DNA of 64,000 bases from Paenibacillus sp. FSL H7-0326 (GTDB lineage Bacteria > Bacillota > Bacilli > Paenibacillales > Paenibacillaceae). Below are positions 18,369 through 25,938 of the stretch, piece by piece. The translations under genes and the position numbers were made by a program. The stretch lies in assembly GCF_001955535.1 (NCBI RefSeq), contig NZ_MPVN01000002.1, positions 1 to 64,000 on the forward strand. Direction: 5' to 3'. How positions within the stretch are numbered: the first letter of the stretch is position 1; every line of letters starts with the position of its first letter. The notes under the pieces were generated by a model. It saw only the letters and a program-made list of their open reading frames with translations. It made no database searches and was not told the DNA's origin.

Positions 18369-19397
18369 TTATTTGGCAGGTAAATATTCTGTCGTGAACA
18401 CTTCACTTACATCTAAATCTTTGGTCAGCAAGCCGATCTCCAGCAGCTGATCCTTAAGCTCATTCCATCGAGCCTCGGTCATATAGCCCATGCCGTTCGC
18501 TTCCGCGTCGTAGCCAAATACAAATTCTCTTTGTTGTTCTTCTCCGAAGGCAATCTCATCTTCTGCCAGGTTGGTATTAATTTCAAGAATCTTTTTATTT
18601 ATCTGTTCATAATTCTCTTTATAATTGTACCAGCCTTCTACCGTACCGTTAATGAACGCTTTGACTGTCTCCGGGTTCTCCTCTAAATATTTCTCAGTGG
18701 TGTATACTACGGCAGCATATGGTTCATATCCGGAATCAGCAATGAGCTTCGTTCCTACCTGAATGCCTTGCTTCTCCACAACATACGGTTCACCATTAAC
18801 GAAGGACTGGCTAGCAGACTGAGGGTCCTCAATAAAGTTACCATGCTGACCTGTATAAGCGACTTCCTTAACCGTATCCAGACTGTACTTATGCTTCAAG
18901 AATTCCCAGTAAGGCTGCCCTTGCTGAATAAATACAGTTCTGCCGTTCAGATCGTCAAAATCTTCAATACCGGACTCTTCATGAAACATGAGAGCCTGCG
19001 GGCTGATCTGAAAAGTCGTCGCCAAGGCGACGATTGGAATGCCTTCTTCACGAGCAAGCAGAATCTGATCCGCATGGGCTACTCCGAATTCCGCTTTACC
19101 GGAAGCAACGATCTGAATGGACGAGACCTGAGGACCTCCCGGTTCAATCGTTACGTCGAGATTCTTCCCTTCATAAATCCCGTTCTCTTCGGCTGCATAG
19201 AACCCGCCATGTTCCGACTTAGCGAACCAATTAAGCACGACCTTAACTGGAGTTACTTCGCTTGATTCGCCCGAGGCACTCGTGGTATCCGATCCCGTGT
19301 CTCCGCCGCCGCATGCGGTTAAAGCTAACGATACAGCCAGAAGCACTCCGCTTATCTTTGTTCTATTATTACTCCACTTTACCGGTTTCTTCCACAT
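18369..19397 (-). CDS. ABC substrate-binding lipoprotein, NMT1/THI5 (ThiY/SsuA) type
   Basis: An extracellular solute-binding lipoprotein of 342 residues. The signal peptide ends in lipobox LTAC (Cys29), followed by a Gly/Ser/Thr linker and the NMT1 fold opening VVLNWFAKSEHGGFYAAEENG. HGGFYAA resembles the pyrimidine-binding ThiY/THI5 group. No permease or ATPase gene is adjacent, so it must work with components elsewhere. It lies 73 bases downstream of a nucleoside deaminase gene on the same strand with no terminator between them, suggesting a pyrimidine- or purine-like ligand (inference). Confidence 0.88.
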   Translation of the reverse strand: MWKKPVKWSNNRTKISGVLLAVSLALTACGGGDTGSDTTSASGESSEVTPVKVVLNWFAKSEHGGFYAAEENGIYEGKNLDVTIEPGGPQVSSIQIVASGKAEFGVAHADQILLAREEGIPIVALATTFQISPQALMFHEESGIEDFDDLNGRTVFIQQGQPYWEFLKHKYSLDTVKEVAYTGQHGNFIEDPQSASQSFVNGEPYVVEKQGIQVGTKLIADSGYEPYAAVVYTTEKYLEENPETVKAFINGTVEGWYNYKENYEQINKKILEINTNLAEDEIAFGEEQQREFVFGYDAEANGMGYMTEARWNELKDQLLEIGLLTKDLDVSEVFTTEYLPAK

Positions 19398-19470
19398 TAC
19401 CCTTCACACTCCGCTCATCTTTTTTAGATATACTGATATTTTTTGAGTGATGTTCTGCTATATTTGACAG

Positions 19471-19974
19471 CTATTCGTCGGGGCTCCAGTAACCTTCATG
19501 AACAGCGACGATCTCATTTGCCAGCTCCGGGAACGGCCCGATCACTTCAATTTCTTTTTGTCCTTTGGCAAAGATCTCACGGCAAGGCATGTCAAAAGTC
19601 GGATTCTGGGGATCATTGCCTGTCAGCACCAGCAGTTCCTTCTCGGAGATGCCGTATACGACCCGCCCGATATTTCCCCAATACATCGCTCCTGCGCACA
19701 TGGCGCAAGGCTCTGCTGTCGTATACAAGGTACATTCCCATAAAAATGCAGGGTCATATGTATGGGATGCTTTTTCCATCAACGCAGTTTCAGCGTGACC
19801 CGTACAGCGATGCTCCGTAATCTCGACATTTCCCTGCTCCAGCAGGATATTACCTTCTTTATCTACGAGCAGCGCGCCAAACGGTGTATTCCCACTCTCT
19901 CTGGCCAAACGTGATACTTCTACACAGCGCTTCAAAAATACAACATGATTGAGTTCCACTGTCTGACTCCCCAT
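19471..19974 (-). CDS. Nucleoside deaminase (CDA superfamily, GuaD/TadA-like)
   Basis: A cytoplasmic zinc deaminase of 167 residues. The active site is visible: HAE at about 60-62 (His ligand and Glu proton shuttle) and PCAMC (two Cys ligands) at about 89-93, in the order of the cytidine/guanine deaminase superfamily. NTPFGALLVD near 29-38 is typical of the guanine/nucleoside deaminase branch. SD GGGGAG precedes the ATG. Likely co-transcribed with the following binding protein. Substrate (guanine, cytosine or a pyrimidine precursor) is not resolved. It is not a close match to B. subtilis GuaD. Confidence 0.88.
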   Translation of the reverse strand: MGSQTVELNHVVFLKRCVEVSRLARESGNTPFGALLVDKEGNILLEQGNVEITEHRCTGHAETALMEKASHTYDPAFLWECTLYTTAEPCAMCAGAMYWGNIGRVVYGISEKELLVLTGNDPQNPTFDMPCREIFAKGQKEIEVIGPFPELANEIVAVHEGYWSPDE

Positions 19975-20334
19975 TTTCTTCTCCCCTTACCTCTCTGAAT
20001 ATGATTTGATATTAGATGAATGGCCAATTAACGTCAATTAATCTTACATATATTTATCATTTTGAATAATAAGTGTCGATATTTTTGTGAAAAAGCACAT
20101 ATGCGTCTGGGATTACAAAATTAGATCAAAAGAAAACTCGCCTAACTCTATGCCAATCATTATTTTAATTAACACGAAGTGTAATATATATGATAGGTCA
20201 TAGGAAGAGTTATATAACCTATATTCAGATTGTTCATCTTAGCTAAAACCTCTCCGCAAACAAAACAAAGCTACCGTTTCATCGGCAGCTCGCTATATGT
20301 TTCATCTGATCCATTTTTTTCTCCAGCAATTCTT
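19975..20334. other. Non-coding stretch upstream of the deaminase
   Basis: 360 bases with no supported gene. It contains the deaminase promoter region (not resolved) and, at 20257-20290, the terminator of the TetR/MFS operon. The centre is AT-rich. Confidence 0.6.
20257..20290 (-). terminator. Intrinsic terminator of the TetR/MFS operon
   Basis: AGCTGCCG (20290-20283) pairs with CGGTAGCT (20276-20269, one G-U pair), followed on the minus strand by TTGTTTTGTTTG. It lies after the thioesterase relic, so the relic is still inside the transcription unit. Confidence 0.8.
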
Positions 20335-20483
20335 TTATAGTAGTACCCTCTTTATCTGCTCGGCAATAACCTCATAATGCTTGTTAATAAAAATATGGTC
20401 TCCTTCAGTTGGTTCCTCCAGCGAAAGTACATCATGGATGATCCTCCGGCCTAAGGAAAACAGAACAAGTGGATCCTTTTCAT
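20335..20483 (-). pseudogene. Relic of a type II thioesterase (GrsT/SrfAD-like)
   Basis: SD GAGGGGG and ATG at 20483 begin a frame reading MKRIHLFCFP-stop-AGGSSMMYFRW. This is the N-terminus of type II thioesterases (LFCFPYAGGS...), with TAG where the family Tyr should be. After about 22 codons, in another frame, comes EEPTEGDHIFINKHYEVI..., the family C-terminus including the GDH catalytic histidine, ending at TAA 20335-20337. The central part with the GxSxG serine is deleted. It starts 11 bases after the MFS stop and is likely the wreck of a third operon gene that once served an NRPS/PKS pathway. Confidence 0.85.
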
Positions 20484-20494
20484 AGCTGCCCCCT

Positions 20495-21736
20495 CTATTC
20501 CAAAGCCCGGCTAAGCTCTTGATCTGCTGGGTTGGGTGCTTCTACGTTATCTTTGCTGCTGTCAAATTTAATCTTGATTCCTGGAATTAATCCAACAGTA
20601 AGCACAAGAACAGATAGGATGTAAGCCGTCAACAACGAAGTATTGCTCATGACTACGCCTGCTAAGGAGGACCCGACCAACATTGCACCCATGAACATAG
20701 GGGTTATAGTTCCATTTATGCGTCCAATCATTTGTTCATCAATTTTGGTAACGAGAAATGTCGAGATAATTACATTTACAAAAGCAAGACATAGAGAGCT
20801 AAAAAAGCTAATGACCAGGGTGAGCCACAGCCAACCTGATAATACCTCTCCAAGTGTTGTGATATTCAGAAGAACAACGCCTAGAACAAGCGTACGATTT
20901 TGATCCAGCTTGCTGCTTAATGCGGCCGCAATGCCTCCGCCGATGAGCAGCCCTAAGCCAGATGCACCCGTTAGATACTGAACCGAAGTTTGTTCTAGAC
21001 CGAGTCGCTCCGTAATCAGAAAGATTTCTAAAGGGCTGATTAGACCCGAAGATAATCCCAAAATTATAAATAAGAGAGTCAGGAACTTTAGAGAGCTGGA
21101 CCCCAGAACGTATTTCCAGCCTTCCTTCATCTCACTAATGAGTGAGGAGCGCTCAGCGGCACTCGGTTCGTCTTTGGGCAGAAGCGTTAATATGAGAGCC
21201 GAAGAAATAAACAGAACAAGGAGAGAATACATGGAAGCTTGAATTCCGAGTGTAGTATATATGAACGTACCTACGATGGGGCCGAGGATAAGGAATAACG
21301 ATTGTGAGCTCTGTGTGATCGCAATAGCCGACTGAACATGCTCCTCTTCCACATTTCGTTTAACAATCTTAACAGAGGACGGCTGAGAAAATTGACTGAC
21401 GATGGATGATACAAAAGTCGCTGCATACAGTGCCTGCCAATATCCTGAAGCCATTACTGCCAGTATAAGCACAATCGAAAGTGAACTGAGAATATCACCA
21501 AGAATCATGGTCCGTTTGGGATTCCAGCGATCAGCAAGTGCTCCTCCAATAAAGGAAAATACAAAGATCGGAACGTATTCCAGTACAGTTATAAGCGATA
21601 CAGCAATCGGATCCCCTTGGGTTTGATCCATAATAAAGTAAAGAATAGCCATATTTCTAATCCAGATCGCTAAATTTTGAAGAAGATCAGAAAAGGTAAT
21701 TACAAGGAAAGCCCGCTTCTTAAACAGATTATTCAT
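20495..21736 (-). CDS. MFS efflux transporter (MFS_3/macrolide-efflux-like)
   Basis: A 12-helix drug:H+ antiporter of 413 residues. Visible are the TM2-3 loop GGALADRWNPKRTMILGD (motif A-like, GxLaDRxxRk) and a repeat of that shape near LSSKLDQNRTLVLG. The ATG at 21736 is preferred because AAGGGAG is 6 bases before it; the ATG at 21742 would abut the SD. It lies downstream of a TetR gene, with a second TetR-like operator in between. The thioesterase relic behind it suggests self-protection for, or export of, a peptide or polyketide made by a lost pathway. Confidence 0.9.
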   Translation of the reverse strand: MNNLFKKRAFLVITFSDLLQNLAIWIRNMAILYFIMDQTQGDPIAVSLITVLEYVPIFVFSFIGGALADRWNPKRTMILGDILSSLSIVLILAVMASGYWQALYAATFVSSIVSQFSQPSSVKIVKRNVEEEHVQSAIAITQSSQSLFLILGPIVGTFIYTTLGIQASMYSLLVLFISSALILTLLPKDEPSAAERSSLISEMKEGWKYVLGSSSLKFLTLLFIILGLSSGLISPLEIFLITERLGLEQTSVQYLTGASGLGLLIGGGIAAALSSKLDQNRTLVLGVVLLNITTLGEVLSGWLWLTLVISFFSSLCLAFVNVIISTFLVTKIDEQMIGRINGTITPMFMGAMLVGSSLAGVVMSNTSLLTAYILSVLVLTVGLIPGIKIKFDSSKDNVEAPNPADQELSRALE

Positions 21737-21754
21737 AGCCATCTCCCTTTTTAA

Positions 21755-21768
21755 ACCGACTATTCGGT
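21755..21768 (-). promoter_or_regulatory. Second TetR-type operator, before the MFS gene
   Basis: ACCGACTATTCGGT (plus strand) has perfect 5-bp arms (ACCGA/TCGGT when read on minus) and lies between tetR and the MFS SD. It matches the tetR operator at 22435-22448 in 10 of 14 positions, with symmetric changes in the two arms. A TATAAAT lies just upstream, so an internal promoter is possible. Confidence 0.6.
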
Positions 21769-21780
21769 CTACTAATTTAT

Positions 21781-21808
21781 AAAAGAAAAACTGATAAGTA
21801 GATATCAG
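21781..21808 (-). terminator. Weak terminator or attenuator between tetR and the MFS gene
   Basis: CTGATA (21791-21796) and TATCAG (21803-21808) form an AU-rich 6-bp stem that overlaps the tetR stop codon, followed on the minus strand by TTTTTCTTTT. It may partly separate regulator from transporter expression. Confidence 0.45.
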
Positions 21809-22431
21809 TCCTTCATTATTTTACTTGTGCTTTGAATTCCCGTCAGCAGGTTTGCGATTCCTAATTTATACAATCTGCGAATTTCTGATAAGTCTTTTTC
21901 ATAATATAGCGTACCTAACCCGTTAAATAAGCCATTAATAATATACATTAGATCTTGTGGGTCACTGGGCTTTAATTCCTCGCGTTCAATTCCTTGAATG
22001 ATGATACGCTCATAGGTTACATAAGGGATACGTATAAGTGACAGCATTTCATCCAGCACATCTTGACTGACGACTTGACCGGAAACAAATTCATTAATGG
22101 CATGATTCAGCGGGTTTGCCAAATCATCTACATAGTGGTCCGCTAGACCATACAACTTGTCAACGGTAGTTTCGTACTGTGATTCCTTCTCCTGCCAAGA
22201 ATCCATCCACTCTTGATTATTCAGCTTGATCAAGAACATGAACAGCTCCTCTTTGCTTTTGAAGTGATAATATATACTGCCTTTGCTTCGATTGTTAACG
22301 GTACAGATCTCCTCCATCGAAGTTGCATTGTATCCCTTTTGAGCGAAGAGTTCTTTTGTATTTCGTGCGATATCCTTTTTAATCTGAGCTACATCTTTTC
22401 TGCGTTTAACTTCGATCGATAACCCCTCCAA
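21805..22431 (-). CDS. TetR family regulator
   Basis: A 208-residue (at most) repressor with an N-terminal HTH (TSMEEICTVNNRSKGSIYYHFKSKEELF near 37-64) and a helical ligand domain. The start is unusual: the only NTG codon is TTG at 22431, which has no SD before it, while GGAGGGG lies inside the first codons and sits 6 bases before an in-frame ATC (22416-22414). Translation may begin at that ATC. It is the first gene of the operon with the MFS pump and should repress it until a ligand binds. Confidence 0.88.
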   Translation of the reverse strand: MEGLSIEVKRRKDVAQIKKDIARNTKELFAQKGYNATSMEEICTVNNRSKGSIYYHFKSKEELFMFLIKLNNQEWMDSWQEKESQYETTVDKLYGLADHYVDDLANPLNHAINEFVSGQVVSQDVLDEMLSLIRIPYVTYERIIIQGIEREELKPSDPQDLMYIINGLFNGLGTLYYEKDLSEIRRLYKLGIANLLTGIQSTSKIMKD

Positions 22432-22434
22432 AAA

Positions 22435-22485
22435 ACTGACTGGTCAGTCTATTAGTATTATAACCATAAAACAGTGATTTTCCAA
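22435..22485 (-). promoter_or_regulatory. tetR promoter and operator
   Basis: TTGGAA (22485-22480), a 17-base spacer and a perfect TATAAT (22462-22457) form the promoter. Immediately downstream lies ACTGACTGGTCAGT (22435-22448), 6-bp perfect arms around TG, a shape typical of TetR/QacR-like operators, covering the start region. This predicts autorepression. Confidence 0.8.
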
Positions 22486-22603
22486 TATGTACCCACTTAC
22501 ATATCACCATATTTACACGTAATTTGCAAGCTGCGTTAAACGTAAAGTTTTGCTAAGTTTGCTGAGAATGTCACCATCTTTCATAGAAAATATGACGACT
22601 AAT

Positions 22604-22918
22604 CTAGCGCCCGCGGTTGCGGACATGGTTTGATTTAATCGATTTTGGAATCGTGGTCGGTGCCTGCTTGCATATCCATTTTAGATAAGAACGGATCTTC
22701 GGGTCAGCCTGCAGCGCTTCAATGGAAGTCAAACCCAGAACAACAAGCTCCCTGTTCGTAAATAGATGGTGAATTTGCTTATGACATGGAATACAGAGAT
22801 CCGCCGTCCCCTTGTAGCTTCCACCTAATTCACGTGGGGTCAGATGATGCTCGGTCGTTACGGGTACAATCCTGCCGCATAATTCGCACGGCTTAGCCTG
22901 CCTTACTGAATCCTTCAC
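22604..22918 (-). CDS. Small HNH-domain protein (YisB-like)
   Basis: A 104-residue zinc-finger HNH protein. Two Cys pairs (CELC at 11-14 and CIPC about 42-45) frame the HNH core TEHHLTPRELGG (22-33) and CHKQIHHLFTN (45-55). It resembles B. subtilis YisB, a small HNH protein of unknown function. GTG start at 22918 after GGAGGAGG. Nuclease activity is suggested by the motif but not proven for this family. No phage or restriction genes lie nearby. Confidence 0.87.
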   Translation of the reverse strand: MKDSVRQAKPCELCGRIVPVTTEHHLTPRELGGSYKGTADLCIPCHKQIHHLFTNRELVVLGLTSIEALQADPKIRSYLKWICKQAPTTIPKSIKSNHVRNRGR

Positions 22919-23055
22919 TAGCGATAACCTCCTCCTCTTACTGTTGTAATAAGCAAGTCTATTTAGCTTGAGAAAATTACTTGGTTGATATTCATCTTCA
23001 ATCCAGAATGGATTTATCTACTTCTCACTGCGCACACTCCCCCTAAAAAAGGATG

Positions 23056-23088
23056 AAAATGCTAAACTCCTAAAAGGAGCTTAGCATT
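23056..23088 (-). terminator. Intrinsic terminator of the ROK/MFS operon
   Basis: A 14-bp stem, 23058-23071 with 23075-23088, one mismatch, then TTCATCCTTTTTT on the minus strand, shortly after the MFS stop codon. Confidence 0.85.
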
Positions 23089-23113
23089 GATCCCTTCCGT
23101 ATCCATATAAACT

Positions 23114-24334
23114 CTAATTTTGTCGGCGATTATTGCGCAATAATTGATTCACTCGTTCCGAACTGACTAACATGAGAAGTGTTAACAGTAATACCACAGC
23201 CGGGAACAGGCTGATGCCGAAGTTTGTAGCGATAAGTCCAAATAACGGCGGAAGGAATGTGGTCCCTGTATAAGCAACGGCCATCTGGTAGCCGATTAAT
23301 TTCGCAGCATGCTCCTTGCCGAATCTTGCAGGCGTCTCATGAATAAATCCAGGGTAGATTGGAGCAAATCCGAGGCCAATGAGAACGAAGCCCGCAAGAA
23401 GGAAGATCTCCGGCAGCGGCAGCAATAAGAACAGACCGCCAAGGACCGCTATGAGCTGACCTGCAAGTATTAACACCCGATTGCTTAATTTCAATGTAAT
23501 AAATCCGGTAATGAAACGGCCGATGGTAATTCCGCCGTAATAGAGCGAAATCCATACTGCGGCAGTATCTGCCGATACATTTCTCTCCCCTACCAGATAA
23601 CTCGCTCCCCATAAACCGACAGTCATCTCCACCCCACAGTAGAATAAAAAGGCAACCAGTGTGTACTTGACACCTGTCATCCGAAGGGGGTGCTGAGGTT
23701 TGGAATTTAGCATCTCCCTGGGCGCCGAGTGAGTGATGTCTTCGACATTCGCTTGTTCCTTCAGCTGATCTGATTGATGCAGCTGAGCCACCTTTTTCCA
23801 CAAAGGAAGTGTGATGAAGAGCAAGAGTACAAGACTGAACTGAATCATGGAGACGGCGAAATACCCATCTCTCCAGGAATTCTGCTCGGCGATATAATAA
23901 GACATAATAATAGGTCCACCGGTTGCTCCTATTCCCCAGAAGCAATGCAGCCAGCTCATATGATGCGCTTTATAGTTAGATGCTACATAGTGATTCAGTG
24001 CAGAGTCGACTGCACCTGCTCCTAGACCAAGGGGAACTGCCAGTATAATCAGCCATGCAAGTGAAGGTGCAAATGAGAAGCCAATCAGCGCTCCTGCGGT
24101 CAGTATACAGCTGAACAAAGTAATCTTCCCTGTTCCAAAAGCTTGTATTAGCCTCCCGCTTGCGAGACTTGATACAATGGTACCTGCTGCAACAATCATA
24201 GACAGCAGCCCTGCCGACTCAAAGGAGGCTCCAATATCAGGCTGCATGACCGGCCACGCTGCACCCAGCATGGAATCCGGAAGCCCAAGACTAATAAATG
24301 CTAAATAGATAATAATCAAAAACCAAGTTGCCAT
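23114..24334 (-). CDS. MFS transporter, probably sugar (FucP/YfkF-like)
   Basis: A 406-residue 12-helix carrier. The first helix opens ISLGLPDSMLGAAWPVMQPDIG, the signature of the bacterial sugar-MFS group related to fucose/GlcNAc permeases; WLHCFWGIGATGGP (about 128-141) and GLGFAPIYPGFIHETPARFG (about 320) are also typical. A hydrophilic central loop lies about 182-215. It follows the ROK regulator by 25 bases and shares its operator, so it probably imports the inducing sugar. Confidence 0.87.
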   Translation of the reverse strand: MATWFLIIIYLAFISLGLPDSMLGAAWPVMQPDIGASFESAGLLSMIVAAGTIVSSLASGRLIQAFGTGKITLFSCILTAGALIGFSFAPSLAWLIILAVPLGLGAGAVDSALNHYVASNYKAHHMSWLHCFWGIGATGGPIIMSYYIAEQNSWRDGYFAVSMIQFSLVLLLFITLPLWKKVAQLHQSDQLKEQANVEDITHSAPREMLNSKPQHPLRMTGVKYTLVAFLFYCGVEMTVGLWGASYLVGERNVSADTAAVWISLYYGGITIGRFITGFITLKLSNRVLILAGQLIAVLGGLFLLLPLPEIFLLAGFVLIGLGFAPIYPGFIHETPARFGKEHAAKLIGYQMAVAYTGTTFLPPLFGLIATNFGISLFPAVVLLLTLLMLVSSERVNQLLRNNRRQN

Positions 24335-24359
24335 TTCTCCATCCCTCTCCTAGCTCTCA

Positions 24360-25373
24360 TTAACTAAGTTCTGTATACTTGGGCTCTAACTCGTTCAAAG
24401 CCAGCCATTTTAATCCATCCGCATAATCACGAGCCACAGACGGCTCCAAAACAAGCTCAGGGCAAGTCGGAATTGCATGACTTATTAGATAGCTATTCCA
24501 TTCGTTCAGGAACGCTTCTTCATCAATCTGCTCCTTATATATAACGATGGTATCGGGCGCCAAGACGGCGTTCACACTTTGCATGATGCGGCACGCAGCT
24601 TCATTAAAGGCTCCCGCATCTAGCGGTTTGCTCCAATCTACATCGATAGGAAGATATTTAATCTCACCGGCCATTCCGTACTTCCCCTTAATGACTCTTC
24701 CACTTAGATATGTACCCATACCCGGCGGATATTTCTCCGGGAAGTATATACCGACGATACACTGATCATCAGATACTTGCTTCCGATAAGCATACCCGCT
24801 TATAGCTGCATTGACATCGTTCTCAACAATAACAGGTAATCCATAAGCTGATTCCAGCTGCTCCGTCAATCGTACCCCATACAGCAGCTTATGACTTGTA
24901 ACTGTAATCACTCCGTCAACAGATTGGCCCGGAATCCCGACTCCGATGACTTTGATTGACTCAAATTGCTCCAGCAACCGATCTATACATTGGAATACGA
25001 TACTTGGGTTAAACTCCTGATAAACATATCTCTCCTGCTTCAATATGTCTTCATTGAGATTCACTACACTAGCCTTGATCACATCTTCACCCTGCTCCTC
25101 CACCATATGAAGCACTAGTGCAAGACTGTAGTTATAATTGAATCGATAAGTAAGGGCAGGCCTGCCGCCGCTGGACACTTGGTTCTTATCTTCAAACAAC
25201 TCGCCGCTGTCTACCAAATGCTTCACGAGAGAATTAATTGTGACTACACTTAGCCCTGTCTTATTTGCAAGCTGCGGCTTCGTTCCAGCTCCAATCTGTT
25301 TCATCACTCGCCGAATCATGTTCAAGTTCATTTGTTTCATCAGACTTGCACTCGCTTTTTCTATAGCGATCAC
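24360..25373 (-). CDS. ROK family transcriptional regulator (NagC/XylR-like)
   Basis: A 337-residue repressor with an N-terminal winged HTH (GTKPQLANKTGLSVVTINSLVKHL, about 29-52) and a degenerate sugar-kinase-like ROK domain (IKVIGVGIPGQSVDG near 142; VENDVNAAISGYAY near 183). The GTG at 25373 is the ORF start; an AGGTGATC match to anti-SD overlaps it, so the true start could be further in (ATG at 25340). The ROK zinc-cysteine motif is not seen, common in divergent regulators. Controls itself and the MFS gene via the large palindrome upstream. Confidence 0.88.
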   Translation of the reverse strand: MIAIEKASASLMKQMNLNMIRRVMKQIGAGTKPQLANKTGLSVVTINSLVKHLVDSGELFEDKNQVSSGGRPALTYRFNYNYSLALVLHMVEEQGEDVIKASVVNLNEDILKQERYVYQEFNPSIVFQCIDRLLEQFESIKVIGVGIPGQSVDGVITVTSHKLLYGVRLTEQLESAYGLPVIVENDVNAAISGYAYRKQVSDDQCIVGIYFPEKYPPGMGTYLSGRVIKGKYGMAGEIKYLPIDVDWSKPLDAGAFNEAACRIMQSVNAVLAPDTIVIYKEQIDEEAFLNEWNSYLISHAIPTCPELVLEPSVARDYADGLKWLALNELEPKYTELS

Positions 25374-25392
25374 CTGCTATCCATTTGTAAAA

Positions 25393-25423
25393 TAGACTTT
25401 ATAAATAAACTTTATAAAGTCTA
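25393..25423 (-). promoter_or_regulatory. ROK operator: 13-bp perfect inverted repeat
   Basis: TAGACTTTATAAA (25393-25405) and TTTATAAAGTCTA (25411-25423) are perfect inverted arms with spacer TAAAC. The element lies 20 bases before the ROK gene and contains TATAAA sequences usable as -10. The form fits XylR/NagC-type operators. Confidence 0.8.
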
Positions 25424-25477
25424 TTAATATATATACTGCATCGAAGGCTATGTCAATACCTTCTGAAATAAAGGAAC

Positions 25478-25508
25478 AAAAAACGAGGCTCAAGCAAATT
25501 GAGCCTCG
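25478..25508 (-). terminator. Intrinsic terminator of the sugar ABC operon
   Basis: CGAGGCTCAA (25484-25493) pairs with TTGAGCCTCG (25499-25508), followed by TTTTTTG on the minus strand. T-rich sequence also follows on the plus strand. Confidence 0.88.
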
Positions 25509-25520
25509 GCTAATCTTTTT

Positions 25521-25922
25521 TTATACCTTTCGAGTTAACTTGTAAGGAGTTGTGTTCATATCCACTTCAGGCAGACTAGCTTCCTTCCCCCTGATATCTA
25601 AGATGCTGCGGAACATAAACACCAGATGCAGCAGCAGCAGACTGTCCGTGGACTTTAGCTGCATATTCAGCAGCCGTTCCAGCTTCATTAGCCGATAAGC
25701 GGCAGTATTGCGATGAATGAATAATTTTGAAGAAAGCTCATTCATTTGACCGTGACATGAAACATAAGTCTCGAGTGTTAACAGCAGATCAGGATCAGCT
25801 ATGACGGTCTCCTGTAATTTTCCCAAATATCGGTCGACATAGAGCCGCATACGCTCTGGAGGAATATCCTCCAGTATTGCAATCAGATCCGATTGCACAG
25901 CAGAGAAGCGATTGTCTGTCAC
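25521..25922 (-). CDS. Stand-alone PucR/CdaR C-terminal HTH protein
   Basis: A 133-residue protein made almost only of the PucR-type C-terminal helix-turn-helix region: DLLLTLETYVSCHGQMNELSS then LFIHRNTAAYRLMKLERLL. Full PucR-like regulators are around 400-550 residues with N-terminal sensor domains, so this is either a truncated gene or a genuinely reduced regulator. GTG at 25922 is preferred, 9 bases after AGAAGGAGG; the ATG at 25946 has no SD. Last gene of the sugar ABC/hydrolase operon, which supports a functional role. Confidence 0.75.
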   Translation of the reverse strand: MTDNRFSAVQSDLIAILEDIPPERMRLYVDRYLGKLQETVIADPDLLLTLETYVSCHGQMNELSSKLFIHRNTAAYRLMKLERLLNMQLKSTDSLLLLHLVFMFRSILDIRGKEASLPEVDMNTTPYKLTRKV

Positions 25923-25938
25923 AGCAGCATACCTCCTT

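Noticed and set aside
22604..22918. HNH protein as part of a defence or homing system
   Set aside because: It resembles a stand-alone YisB-like housekeeping protein and has no methylase, helicase, intron or phage neighbours.
23337..23945. 202-codon open frame on minus inside the MFS sugar transporter
   Set aside because: Out-of-frame shadow of a clearly conserved transporter; Cys/Arg/Ser-rich nonsense composition.
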